Shown here: positions 46,759 through 54,669 of the stretch, piece after piece | Position numbering within the stretch: position 1 is the first letter of the stretch | Layout of the letters: each line of letters opens with the position of its first letter | Assembly (NCBI RefSeq): GCF_032271945.1 | Contig: NZ_CP130319.1 | Span: forward strand, 2,623,001-2,687,000 | DNA: 64,000 nucleotides | Source: Paenibacillus sp. MBLB1832 | GTDB taxonomy: Bacteria; Bacillota; Bacilli; Paenibacillales; NBRC-103111 | Direction of reading: 5' to 3' | Translations under genes and position numbers: made by a program | Notes under the pieces: generated by a model | Told to the model about the DNA's origin: nothing | Databases searched by the model: none | The model's input: the letters and a program-made list of their open reading frames with translations, nothing else

Positions 46759-47493
46759 ATGCTGACAGTTCGTAATTTAAGTAAAGTATTTCCTCCAGAC
46801 AACCAAGTATTATCGCAGATTAGTTTTCAGGTCGATGCCGGTGAATTTATTGCGGTTATTGGAAGCAGTGGAAGCGGGAAGACAACCTTGCTGCGCTGCA
46901 TCAGCCATCAAGAGAAATGGTCTAGCGGGCAGCTCATCTATAACTCCAATGACATTACGAAGCCAGGTCCGTGGGATCGATTTAAATTAGGAAAAGATTT
47001 TGCCTATTTGGAAGAAAAGCCTACGTTGAATCGAAATAAAAGCGCTGTCAAGAATGTGTTGATGGGGCGCGTTTACCAAGCACCTTTGCGCATACTTACA
47101 GGCTTAACCTCTCGGAATGAACACGTGGATAGCATGGACTATCTGGAGAAAGTAGGTTTGCTCGATAAAGGTGATAAGAAAGTAGGCCAACTCAGCGGTG
47201 GCGAACAACAGCGTGTGGCAATCGCGAAATCACTGATTCTAGGACCGAAGATTCTCGTTGCAGACGAGCCTGTCTCTGGACTTGATCCGAAATCTACCGA
47301 GTATATTCTGCAGGATCTGAAATCACTTTGCAAAGATCGGAACATGAGCGTGATTGCAACCTTACACAAAGTTGAATTAGCGGAACGATTCGCTACCCGC
47401 ATTTGGGGCGTATCTGAGGGTAGAATCGTGTTGGATATTCCAGCTAGGCCGCTTACGTTGCGTGAGAAAAAGCTCGTATTTGGTGAAATTTAA
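46759..47493 (+). CDS. Orphan ABC transporter ATP-binding protein (PhnC-like)
   Basis: A 244-residue ABC ATPase with Walker A GSSGSGKTT near 35, the signature LSGGEQQRVA near 147, Walker B ILVADEPVSGLDP near 167 and the switch histidine in IATLHK. The arrangement resembles PhnC, the ATPase of phosphonate importers, including a long insertion after the Q-loop. No permease or binding protein gene is adjacent, so it either works with a transporter encoded elsewhere or has another role. The next gene begins one base after its stop. Confidence 0.85.
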   Translation: MLTVRNLSKVFPPDNQVLSQISFQVDAGEFIAVIGSSGSGKTTLLRCISHQEKWSSGQLIYNSNDITKPGPWDRFKLGKDFAYLEEKPTLNRNKSAVKNVLMGRVYQAPLRILTGLTSRNEHVDSMDYLEKVGLLDKGDKKVGQLSGGEQQRVAIAKSLILGPKILVADEPVSGLDPKSTEYILQDLKSLCKDRNMSVIATLHKVELAERFATRIWGVSEGRIVLDIPARPLTLREKKLVFGEI

Positions 47494-47494
47494 G

Positions 47495-47983
47495 ATGATT
47501 AAAGTTCTTTTCGTTTGTTTAGGTAACATTTGCCGTTCCCCGATGGCAGAAGCAGTATTTCGTCATCAGGTAAAGGCTGCTGGCTTACAAAATGTCATTT
47601 CCATTGATTCTGCAGGAACAGGGGATTGGCATATCGGACATCCGCCGCATCAGGGGACAAGAGAAATACTGGATCAACATCAGATTTCATATGAAGGCAT
47701 GCGTGCAAGGCAGGTTCGCCCAAACGATTTCCATGACTTCACATACATCATTGCCATGGATGATAGTAATGTAACCAATCTGGCTTCCTTCGCGCCAAAG
47801 ACTGTTCAAGGAGAGCAGCGGGCATCGATCCATAAGCTCTTGGACTTCTCAAGCAATCGTGATGAAACGGAAGTGCCAGATCCTTACTATACAGGTAAGT
47901 TTCAAGAGGTATATGACTTGGTCGAAGAAAGCTGCCGTCAATTGCTTGCTTACATCGTTCAAAAGGAATCGCTAGCGGAATAA
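47495..47983 (+). CDS. Low-molecular-weight protein tyrosine phosphatase
   Basis: The 162-residue protein has the active-site loop VCLGNICRSPMAE at the N-terminus (CX5R with the catalytic Cys at residue 8) and the general-acid Asp in VPDPYYTG near 125. Both define the arginine or tyrosine phosphatase family that includes YfkJ and YwlE; which substrate is preferred is not clear. ATG 47495 lies one base after the ABC ATPase stop, and an in-frame GTG further up overlaps that gene. The original terminator downstream is split by an IS element. Confidence 0.9.
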   Translation: MIKVLFVCLGNICRSPMAEAVFRHQVKAAGLQNVISIDSAGTGDWHIGHPPHQGTREILDQHQISYEGMRARQVRPNDFHDFTYIIAMDDSNVTNLASFAPKTVQGEQRASIHKLLDFSSNRDETEVPDPYYTGKFQEVYDLVEESCRQLLAYIVQKESLAE

Positions 47984-47995
47984 TCGCGGAATAGT

Positions 47996-48023
47996 AAAAA
48001 AGCAAGAAAGAAGAGCGTTTCTT
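47996..48023 (+). terminator. Left half of a bidirectional terminator split by the IS element
   Basis: AAAAAAGCAAGA (47996-48007) is the exact complement of TCTTGCTTTTTT (49496-49507) on the far side of the IS. Joining the flanks at the CTT duplication restores a hairpin with A- and T-tracts, a convergent terminator for the phosphatase and the sensor kinase genes. Confidence 0.7.
48021..48023 (+). repeat. Target site duplication CTT (left copy)
   Basis: CTT directly precedes the IS left end; the same three bases follow the right end at 49488-49490. Three bases is the usual duplication of IS150-type IS3 elements. Confidence 0.65.
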
Positions 48024-48029
48024 TAAACT

Positions 48030-48085
48030 GGTACCCATGTACTAGACACTTTGAAAAAAAGTGTTTAGTGTATGGGTACCTTTTT
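48030..48085 (+). terminator. Terminator hairpin formed by the IS left end
   Basis: Positions 48030-48052 pair with 48058-48080 over 23 positions with three G-T pairs and a 5-base loop, followed by TTTTT (48081-48085). The 5' arm is part of the inverted repeat. On the + strand this would stop transcription entering from the phosphatase gene before it reaches the transposase. Confidence 0.8.
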
Positions 48086-48116
48086 GTATACTTGAGTGAA
48101 CAGTGGGGGCGAGCTT

Positions 48117-49445
48117 ATGAGTAAAAAACACTTTAATCATATCGAACGGGAGCAATTAACGAACAACCGATATGTCTTACGAGTCAGTGAAAAATCAATT
48201 ACGTATTCAGATGAATTCAAACGTTTGTTCATCGATCAGTACCTGTTAAAGAGAACGCCTAGAGAGATATTTGAATTATGTGGGTTTCATGTGGAAGTCC
48301 TCGGGTTGAAGCGTATTGAACAGTGTGCAGATCGATGGAAGAAAGCCTACGAGAAAGACGGAATCATTGGACTTGCAGACTCACGTAAAGAAGCCGTGCT
48401 GCGTCCTTCAAGACGTGCCTTGTCGCCTGATGAGATCATTGCTAGACAAGAAGCGAAGATTAGACTTTTGGAGGCTCAATTAGAATACGTAAAAAAGTCA
48501 GACAGGAACGAAAGGAGGCTGTTAGCAAACGGGGAAAACCTAAACCAAAGTGAGTGTTTCAAACTGATTCAAGAGGCTGCCCAGCAAGGCTTGGGGCGAA
48601 TGACACGTTACTTTTGCCAATTGCTTAATGTGTCTCGATCTGGGTTTTACAATTACCTGAACTCTGCGGACAAGCGCCAGAAGCGTGCGCTGGCGGACGA
48701 GCAAGCAGGTGCGCTCATTAAGAAAGCTTTTAACCGAAAAGGCTACAAAAAGGGCTCCAGATCCATTAAGATGACGTTGGAGAACGTATATAATACCTGT
48801 TACAACCTGAAGCGTATACGAAGGCTCATGAAAAAATTTGACCTCGTATGTCCTCATCGAAAGCCTAACCCGTATCGGCTTATGGCCAAAGCAACACAAG
48901 AACACCGCACGCTTCCCAATAAGCTACAGCGGAATTTCAAGAAAGGAATTCCAGGTCTTGTGCTGCTCACCGACATAACCTATCTTCCGTATGGCAAATC
49001 GCAGACGGCTTATTTGTCGACTATTTTGGATGCCTCCACAGGAGAGCTTCTAGCACATACCCTCTCCGAATCCCTCCATTTGCCACTAGCAACAGGAACC
49101 ATTGAAACGTTAATGAGGCAGAGGCGTTTGAAGCTCCATAAGGATGCCTTCATTCACTCGGATCAAGGGAGCCATTACACGAGCCCGACCTACCAGAAAT
49201 TATTGAAGACTAAAGGCATTGGACAATCAATGTCAAGACGAGGGAATTGCTGGGACAATGCCCCACAGGAGTCCTTCTTCGGTCATATGAAAGATCATGT
49301 AAAGAGCTTAAACTGCACAACTTTGGTAGAATTGCAACGAGAAGTTAACCGATATGTTCATTATTACAATCATCACAGATACCAGTGGGGATTAAAAAAG
49401 ATGACTCCTGTACAGTACAGGAATCATCTCTTAAGTGCAGCATAG
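48117..49445 (+). CDS. IS3-family transposase, OrfA and OrfB fused in one frame
   Basis: The N-terminal part (to about residue 125) is an OrfA-like helix-turn-helix protein with a leucine-rich coiled segment; the rest is OrfB with the DDE triad in LLTDITYLPY, IHSDQGSHY and NAPQESFFGHM. IS3 elements usually need a -1 frameshift at an A AAA AAG site to join the two; here that heptamer (48491-48497) is present but the frame is already open throughout. ATG 48117 has a G-rich weak binding site; GTG 48096 is an alternative start. Confidence 0.9.
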   Translation: MSKKHFNHIEREQLTNNRYVLRVSEKSITYSDEFKRLFIDQYLLKRTPREIFELCGFHVEVLGLKRIEQCADRWKKAYEKDGIIGLADSRKEAVLRPSRRALSPDEIIARQEAKIRLLEAQLEYVKKSDRNERRLLANGENLNQSECFKLIQEAAQQGLGRMTRYFCQLLNVSRSGFYNYLNSADKRQKRALADEQAGALIKKAFNRKGYKKGSRSIKMTLENVYNTCYNLKRIRRLMKKFDLVCPHRKPNPYRLMAKATQEHRTLPNKLQRNFKKGIPGLVLLTDITYLPYGKSQTAYLSTILDASTGELLAHTLSESLHLPLATGTIETLMRQRRLKLHKDAFIHSDQGSHYTSPTYQKLLKTKGIGQSMSRRGNCWDNAPQESFFGHMKDHVKSLNCTTLVELQREVNRYVHYYNHHRYQWGLKKMTPVQYRNHLLSAA

Positions 49446-49487
49446 CTTCCTTTTTTTCAAAGTGTCCTTGACTAAGGGTTCAGTTTA

Positions 49488-49490
49488 CTT
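49488..49490 (+). repeat. Target site duplication CTT (right copy)
   Basis: Matches 48021-48023 across the element. Confidence 0.65.
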
Positions 49491-49512
49491 CTTCGTCTTG
49501 CTTTTTTTTTTT

Positions 49513-50760
49513 TTATTTGAGTTGAAAGCTAATGGAACACCTTGTGCCACAGTTAAGACTGCTTGAGAAAGAGATTTTGCCATTCATTTTCTGAATCATA
49601 TTCATGACGACGACGAGCCCAAGTCCTGTTCCGTGTTCTTTGGTCGTGAAAAACGGCTTGCCGATCGCATTCAACTGAGAGGGGGTCATGCCGACACCTG
49701 TGTCCGTAATCGAGATTTGAACAGCGTTCGGGTGTTTCCAGGTGCGTAAGGAAAGCTTTCCGCCATTGGGCATGGATTCAATTGCATTTTTAATTATATT
49801 CAGGAAGCATTGCCGCAGTTTCTGAGATTCACCCAAAATAAAGAGCGGAGTGTCACTCTCATGTGATACATCAATAGAGACTAATGAATCCGCTGCATAT
49901 GGAGTAATAAATCGAATGGTATGATCCAATTCCTGTTGGATATTGAGCTGTTCTAGCAAGTTCTTTGAAGGCTTCGCATAATTCAGGAAATCTGTCAAAA
50001 TCGTTGTGGATTGATCGACGCCAGATAGGGCCATATCGAGATATCGTTTGCGATCAGCATCCGTGAGATTGGATTGTTTCAACAGTTGTAAAAAACCGCG
50101 TGTTGAGGTAAGCGGATTTCGAATTTCGTGAGAGATCGTCGCGGATAACTCGGCGAGCATGCGATTTTTCTCCAATTGAGCAATCTTTTTTTTCTGGATT
50201 TCATAGTTGTTGATGAAGTAGAGCAAGCCCATCATGACCCATAAGGATATGAAAGCAAATAAGACGACATAACCCGTATAGAAGGAAAAGGATGATCTGA
50301 AATAAGGCGTCAAAGGTGCATACAGGAGCTCATACATAATGAGAATACCCGTGGCATAGGCTAGCTTGATTTTCAAAGAGGCAGTGGCAATATGATTTCT
50401 GAATAGTAACGAAATGATCAATGTAAAAGTACTGCTAAGTAGTGCAGGTTCCCAATAGTAGTTCAAAACAAACATACAACCTAAATTGAACATCACCCAA
50501 GTCAGGATTGACGGTATCATACCAACGCAGAGGGTCACGAAGATTAAGCAGACAGGCGCTAATTGCAAAGAGTATATTAACGGCTCAATGTCCGAGAAGT
50601 TCCAGTAAAGCAGGATAAACGTACTGAGAATGCAGGTGAATAATATATTTAATTGTACGGGTTTGTTAATAAAATGTGGAGCAATGACAAGGTGGAGCAG
50701 GGCAGCGCTCATCATATAAAAGACACCATGCAGCTCGATGGCAGCGATTAAATAAAGCAA
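49513..50760 (-). CDS. Membrane sensor histidine kinase (KinB-like)
   Basis: A 415-residue kinase with about six transmembrane helices in the first 200 residues and almost no extracellular loops, then a dimerisation/phosphoacceptor domain with the H-box ATISHEIRNPLTSTRG near 212 and a catalytic ATPase domain (NIIKNAIESMP, DTGVGM, GTGLGL). This layout and the absence of a regulator gene next to it resemble KinB, which feeds the sporulation phosphorelay; the role is inferred. The start is TTG, 7 bases after AAGGATG. Its terminator is split by the IS. Confidence 0.85.
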   Translation of the reverse strand: MLYLIAAIELHGVFYMMSAALLHLVIAPHFINKPVQLNILFTCILSTFILLYWNFSDIEPLIYSLQLAPVCLIFVTLCVGMIPSILTWVMFNLGCMFVLNYYWEPALLSSTFTLIISLLFRNHIATASLKIKLAYATGILIMYELLYAPLTPYFRSSFSFYTGYVVLFAFISLWVMMGLLYFINNYEIQKKKIAQLEKNRMLAELSATISHEIRNPLTSTRGFLQLLKQSNLTDADRKRYLDMALSGVDQSTTILTDFLNYAKPSKNLLEQLNIQQELDHTIRFITPYAADSLVSIDVSHESDTPLFILGESQKLRQCFLNIIKNAIESMPNGGKLSLRTWKHPNAVQISITDTGVGMTPSQLNAIGKPFFTTKEHGTGLGLVVVMNMIQKMNGKISFSSSLNCGTRCSISFQLK

Positions 50761-50969
50761 ACATGACCATCCTTTCCATAATTCGACAGTATGGTAACTG
50801 TTTCTACATTATCTCACAGATCGCAATCTAATCAAGAGTTAAGAGGCGATCAAAAGCTAAAGATTTGATAAAGACTTATGGTCATGACTTATACCAAGCT
50901 GTATAATGAAGAAAACACGACTTGCAAACGTTTACAATATAGTAGGGTTTATGCCGAGGAGTGATGTGA

Positions 50970-51137
50970 ATGCGGACGTGCTCACAGGTTTGCGGTGTTG
51001 TATTTAATCCGATTGAAGACGATTATGTTGACGTATGCGAGGATTGTGAGGGAGGGGATCAGGCCGAGGATGACTGCAATGCTTCCAGTAGTTATTATTT
51101 GGGAGCCTGCGGACTTATTATAGATTATTTGCTGTAA
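50970..51137 (+). CDS. Small cysteine-rich protein (55 residues), unrecognised
   Basis: ATG 50970 is preceded by GAGGAG (50956-50961) at ideal spacing, and a TATAAT lies at 50902-50907. The product begins MRTCSQVCGVVFNP and ends with a hydrophobic tail IIDYLL. Six cysteines occur (residues 4, 8, 23, 26, 36 and 47) with a CEDC pair in a very acidic middle part, which suggests metal binding or disulfides. I do not recognise the family. It fills most of the 491 bases between the divergent sensor kinase and the oxidoreductase operon; the remainder holds only promoter-like elements. Confidence 0.5.
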   Translation: MRTCSQVCGVVFNPIEDDYVDVCEDCEGGDQAEDDCNASSSYYLGACGLIIDYLL

Positions 51138-51157
51138 TGCACTTCTGTAAAAAAAGG

Positions 51158-51185
51158 TTGATTACCAGCCATTTCTTGTTACAAT
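51158..51185 (+). promoter_or_regulatory. Predicted promoter of the second oxidoreductase operon
   Basis: TTGATT (51158-51163) is 16 bases from TACAAT (51180-51185), about 65 bases before the first gene. Confidence 0.45.
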
Positions 51186-51251
51186 GATAGTAGATTTACT
51201 ATTCATACTATTCACTCTTTATGCAGTTCCATTTTTGAAAGGAGACCAAGC

Positions 51252-52262
51252 ATGGTAACTTTACCTAAATTGAACGATCTCGGTTTTTTCGAGATTAGGC
51301 TGGAATCCATCGGCGGTCTAGGCGCAAATCTAGCAGGCAAGATGCTGGCAGAAGCAGGAGTCGTTGGCGTTGGTTTGAACGGTGTTAGTTTCTCATCCTA
51401 TGGATCAGAGAAGAAAGGATCAGCCGTAAAAGCGCATATTCGTTTTTGTGACATGGATACGCAGATTCGGGATACGTCTCCCGTTGAACGACCGCATGTT
51501 GTTGGTGTTTTTCATGAATCGCTTTCCAAAACTGTAAACGTTATCAGTGGCATCTATGAGGATAGTACTGTACTAGTAAATTCTACAAAGTCTCCGGATG
51601 AGCTGAAAGAAAAGATGAAGCTTCGAGGAGGAACGATTGCTGTTATTGATGCGATCGGTATTTCGTTGGAGGAGAAAAATCGGGTCAATATGGCGATGCT
51701 GGGAGCCTTGTTCCGGTTATGTGATTTTCTTGATCCCGACGTGATGCGCGGCGTCATTCGGAAGTCGTTAGAGAAGAAGTATCCGCTTGCGGTAGCTCCA
51801 GCGTTGCGCACATTTGACCGCGGATACAACGAGGTTAAATTTCAAACGTATGCGCTTCCAGAAGGGCAGTCCATGCCTGATTTTGTACGAATGGATACAC
51901 CGGTTCTTGGGTTTGCAACCCAGCCGATCGGCGGTGTTGTGACGAATCCTGGTAATAGTATTTTGAAAGATTTGAGCATTTCCCGCGCGGGTATGATGCC
52001 ACATTTTCATGAAGATAAATGTATTCATTGCGCTTCCTGCGACAATGTGTGCCCTGACTTCTGCTTTGTTTGGGATGAGCTCCCTGACAAAAAAGGCCGT
52101 CCGCAAATGTTCCTGCAAGGTATTGACTATCAGTATTGCAAAGGCTGTCTGAAATGTGTACAGGCTTGTCCAACCGAAGCGCTCTCACAGGAGCGGGAAG
52201 AAGATGGTTATGCTGATCTTCATCGCATGCCTCATCGTTTCAATCTAGCTATAAACTCTTAG
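51252..52262 (+). CDS. 2-oxoacid:ferredoxin oxidoreductase, gamma-delta fusion subunit
   Basis: A 336-residue fusion. The N-terminal gamma domain reads RLESIGGLGANLAGKMLAEA, and GVSFSSYGSEKKGSAVKAHI near 45. The C-terminal delta domain carries two [4Fe-4S] motifs, CIHCASCDNVCP near 257 and CKGCLKCVQACP near 297, so it brings its own ferredoxin-like module, unlike KorAB upstream. GAAAGGAGACC precedes ATG 51252. The partner alpha-beta gene follows after 34 bases. Relatives act on pyruvate or branched-chain oxoacids; the substrate is not certain. Confidence 0.87.
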   Translation: MVTLPKLNDLGFFEIRLESIGGLGANLAGKMLAEAGVVGVGLNGVSFSSYGSEKKGSAVKAHIRFCDMDTQIRDTSPVERPHVVGVFHESLSKTVNVISGIYEDSTVLVNSTKSPDELKEKMKLRGGTIAVIDAIGISLEEKNRVNMAMLGALFRLCDFLDPDVMRGVIRKSLEKKYPLAVAPALRTFDRGYNEVKFQTYALPEGQSMPDFVRMDTPVLGFATQPIGGVVTNPGNSILKDLSISRAGMMPHFHEDKCIHCASCDNVCPDFCFVWDELPDKKGRPQMFLQGIDYQYCKGCLKCVQACPTEALSQEREEDGYADLHRMPHRFNLAINS

Positions 52263-52296
52263 AGAGTATTTATGGGAGAAGGGTGGAACTACTCGC

Positions 52297-54600
52297 ATGT
52301 CCATTGATATCAAGAAGGAATTAGGGCAAGCCAAAGTCGAGCAGCGCATCGTGTATGAATCAGGGAATGAAATGGCGGCTTATGCAGCTCATCAAATTAA
52401 TTATCACGTCATGGGTTACTTTCCGATTTCACCATCCACGGAGGTTGCTCAGTTTCTAGATCTCATGAAGTCCAATGGACAGCATGATATTGTTCTTATT
52501 CCTGCTGACGGGGAGCACGGCTCCGCGGGTATATGTTATGGTGCATCAACTGCTGGCGGCCGCGTATTCAACGCGACTAGCGCCAACGGTTATTTGTACA
52601 TGTTAGAGCAAATGCCAGTGCAATCTGGAACAAGGTTCCCAATGGTTCTAAACCTGGTGTGCCGATCTGTATCGGGGCCGCTGAACATTCATGGTGATCA
52701 TTCAGATCTGTACTATGCCTTGAATACGGGATGGCCAATCCTGATGTGCCGCGATCCGCAAGCGGTATATGATATGAATATTATGGCGTTAAAATTAGCC
52801 GAAGACCCAGCGGTGCGCCTGCCTGTCATGGTTGCTTCGGACGGTTATTTCACCTCTCACCAGAAGCGTCGTGTACAAACTTTTGCACATCGGGCAGATG
52901 TGCATGCCTTCATCGGCGAGAAGCCGCAAGGCTTCCCAGATACCTTAGATCGAAATAATCCGATAACGGTCGGACCGTATATGAATGAGCCGGATTATAT
53001 CAATAACTGTTATCAACAATCGGTGGCGATGTATAACGCCGAAGAAGTGTTTGACCGCATTCGGCAAGAATATGCCGATTTGACGGGTCGTGACTATCCG
53101 ATTCTTGATTTGTATCGGATGGAAGACGCGGAAGTCGCGGTGTTCTTGATGAATTCGGCCTCCGAAATCATCAAAGACGTCGTCGACCAGCTACGCGAGA
53201 AGGGCATTAAAGCAGGTGCGCTCGCACCGAATTTGATCCGTCCATTCCCAGCGAAGCAGATTGCAGCGGCGCTGAAGAACGTAAAGGCGATCACCGTAGG
53301 CGATCGCGCGGATTCGTATGGCGGACATGGCGGTAACATGGTCAATGAAATTAAGGCGGCCCTGTTCACTGAAGGGAATAGGGACACGCTTGTCATAAGC
53401 CGAATCTATGGCTTAGGCGGGAAGGACTTTTATGCCGAGGATGGGCATAACTTGTTCCAATTCGCCATCGACGCGATGGAGAGCGGCAAGGTCGAAGTGC
53501 CTTTCGATTACTACGGGCATACACCTGGAGATCCATCGAAAGCACCGAAGCGCGTGTTGACACCGATGAAGTATGAAGATTTGAATACAGGACTTATCAC
53601 GGTTACACCAGATGAGAATACAGGGAAGTTGAATGTGCGGATCCCGCCGCTGCGCTCACTGACGAAGAAGCCGAAGCGGATTGCGCCAGGGCATGGCGCG
53701 TGTCCAGGGTGCGGTATTTTCTCAGGTCTGGAGCTGTTCTTTAAAGGCATCGAAGGCGATATCGTTTCCATTTTCCACACAGGATGTGCGATGGTTGTCA
53801 CGACGGGTTACCCTTATTCAGCGCATAAAGCTACGTATATCCATAACCTGTTCCAGAATGGTGCTGCGACGCTGTCTGGGGTGGTCGAAATGTTCTGGGA
53901 GCGTAAGCGCCGCGGTGAGCTTGATCATCTGGGGTTAAAGGACGATTTCACCTTCGTGATGATTACGGGCGACGGCGGGATGGATATTGGCATGGGGCCA
54001 GCGATCGGGGCTGCGTTGCGTAACCACAAGATGATCATTCTGGAGTACGATAATGAAGGATACATGAACACAGGCGCGCAACTGAGCTACTCGACACCGA
54101 TGGGGCATCGGACTTCGACGTCCAACGTAGGGAAGCATCAAGGCGGGAAGGTGTTCCATCACAAGGATACCGCGCAAATTATGGCCGCGACGCATATTCC
54201 TTATGTGTTTACAGGCTCGGAAGCGTACCCGCAGGATTTGGTGAAAAAAGCCGCAAAGGCACAATGGTATGCTCAACATGAAGGCCTCGTATACGGCAAA
54301 ATTCTCATCGCCTGCCCGCTTAACTGGCTGTCGGACGATCAGGAAGGCTCCAATATCGTGGGGGCTGCCGTTGACTCTTGCTTCTTCCCACTATACGAAG
54401 TGGAGCATGGTGTCACGACCATTACGTATAATCCTGAAGAAAAGAGCAAGAAGATTCCGCTGTCCGACTGGCTGAAGACGATGGGTAAAACGAAGCATCT
54501 CACGAAGCCAGAGTATGAAGGTTCACTAAAGTCGTTTGAGACCGAGGTTGACCGCAGGTGGAATATGTTAAAAGCGAAGCATGAGAATGCTTATCTATAA
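52297..54600 (+). CDS. 2-oxoacid:ferredoxin oxidoreductase, alpha-beta fusion subunit
   Basis: The 767-residue protein joins an alpha domain (GNEMAAYAAHQINYHVMGYFPISPSTE near 22, in two runs; GPLNIHGDHSD near 127) to a beta domain from about 465 with HGACPGCG, HTGCAMVV and the thiamine diphosphate motif ITGDGGMDIG followed by NEGYMNTG. Together with the gamma-delta protein it makes a complete four-domain enzyme from two polypeptides. ATG 52297 follows GAGAAGGGTGG. A terminator closes the operon. Confidence 0.88.
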   Translation: MSIDIKKELGQAKVEQRIVYESGNEMAAYAAHQINYHVMGYFPISPSTEVAQFLDLMKSNGQHDIVLIPADGEHGSAGICYGASTAGGRVFNATSANGYLYMLEQMPVQSGTRFPMVLNLVCRSVSGPLNIHGDHSDLYYALNTGWPILMCRDPQAVYDMNIMALKLAEDPAVRLPVMVASDGYFTSHQKRRVQTFAHRADVHAFIGEKPQGFPDTLDRNNPITVGPYMNEPDYINNCYQQSVAMYNAEEVFDRIRQEYADLTGRDYPILDLYRMEDAEVAVFLMNSASEIIKDVVDQLREKGIKAGALAPNLIRPFPAKQIAAALKNVKAITVGDRADSYGGHGGNMVNEIKAALFTEGNRDTLVISRIYGLGGKDFYAEDGHNLFQFAIDAMESGKVEVPFDYYGHTPGDPSKAPKRVLTPMKYEDLNTGLITVTPDENTGKLNVRIPPLRSLTKKPKRIAPGHGACPGCGIFSGLELFFKGIEGDIVSIFHTGCAMVVTTGYPYSAHKATYIHNLFQNGAATLSGVVEMFWERKRRGELDHLGLKDDFTFVMITGDGGMDIGMGPAIGAALRNHKMIILEYDNEGYMNTGAQLSYSTPMGHRTSTSNVGKHQGGKVFHHKDTAQIMAATHIPYVFTGSEAYPQDLVKKAAKAQWYAQHEGLVYGKILIACPLNWLSDDQEGSNIVGAAVDSCFFPLYEVEHGVTTITYNPEEKSKKIPLSDWLKTMGKTKHLTKPEYEGSLKSFETEVDRRWNMLKAKHENAYL

Positions 54601-54619
54601 GCATTAATAAGCGAAATGA

Positions 54620-54654
54620 AAGGCACATTCCCCTTGTGGTGAATGTGCCTTTTT
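54620..54654 (+). terminator. Intrinsic terminator after the oxidoreductase operon
   Basis: AAGGCACATTC (54620-54630) pairs exactly with GAATGTGCCTT (54641-54651), then TTT. Confidence 0.9.
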
Positions 54655-54669
54655 AAAGGAGGAAACCCA

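Larger units (their letters stand above)
48024..49487 (+). mobile_element. IS3-family (IS150-like) insertion sequence, 1464 bp
   Basis: The ends are inverted repeats: TAAACTG at 48024-48030 against CAGTTTA at 49481-49487, with an inner exact match of 17 bases, GACACTTTGAAAAAAAG at 48045-48061 against its complement at 49450-49466. A CTT duplication flanks it, and the flanks rejoin to a perfect terminator arm pair, which supports these borders. It contains one transposase gene with an intact DDE triad. It appears complete and possibly active. The left end also forms a terminator hairpin. Confidence 0.85.

Noticed and set aside
48041..48061. IS left border placed at TGTACTAGACAC, a TG...CA end as in many IS3 elements
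   Set aside because: The right end does not match in that register and no direct repeat results; the TAAACTG...CAGTTTA borders give a CTT duplication and restore a terminator.
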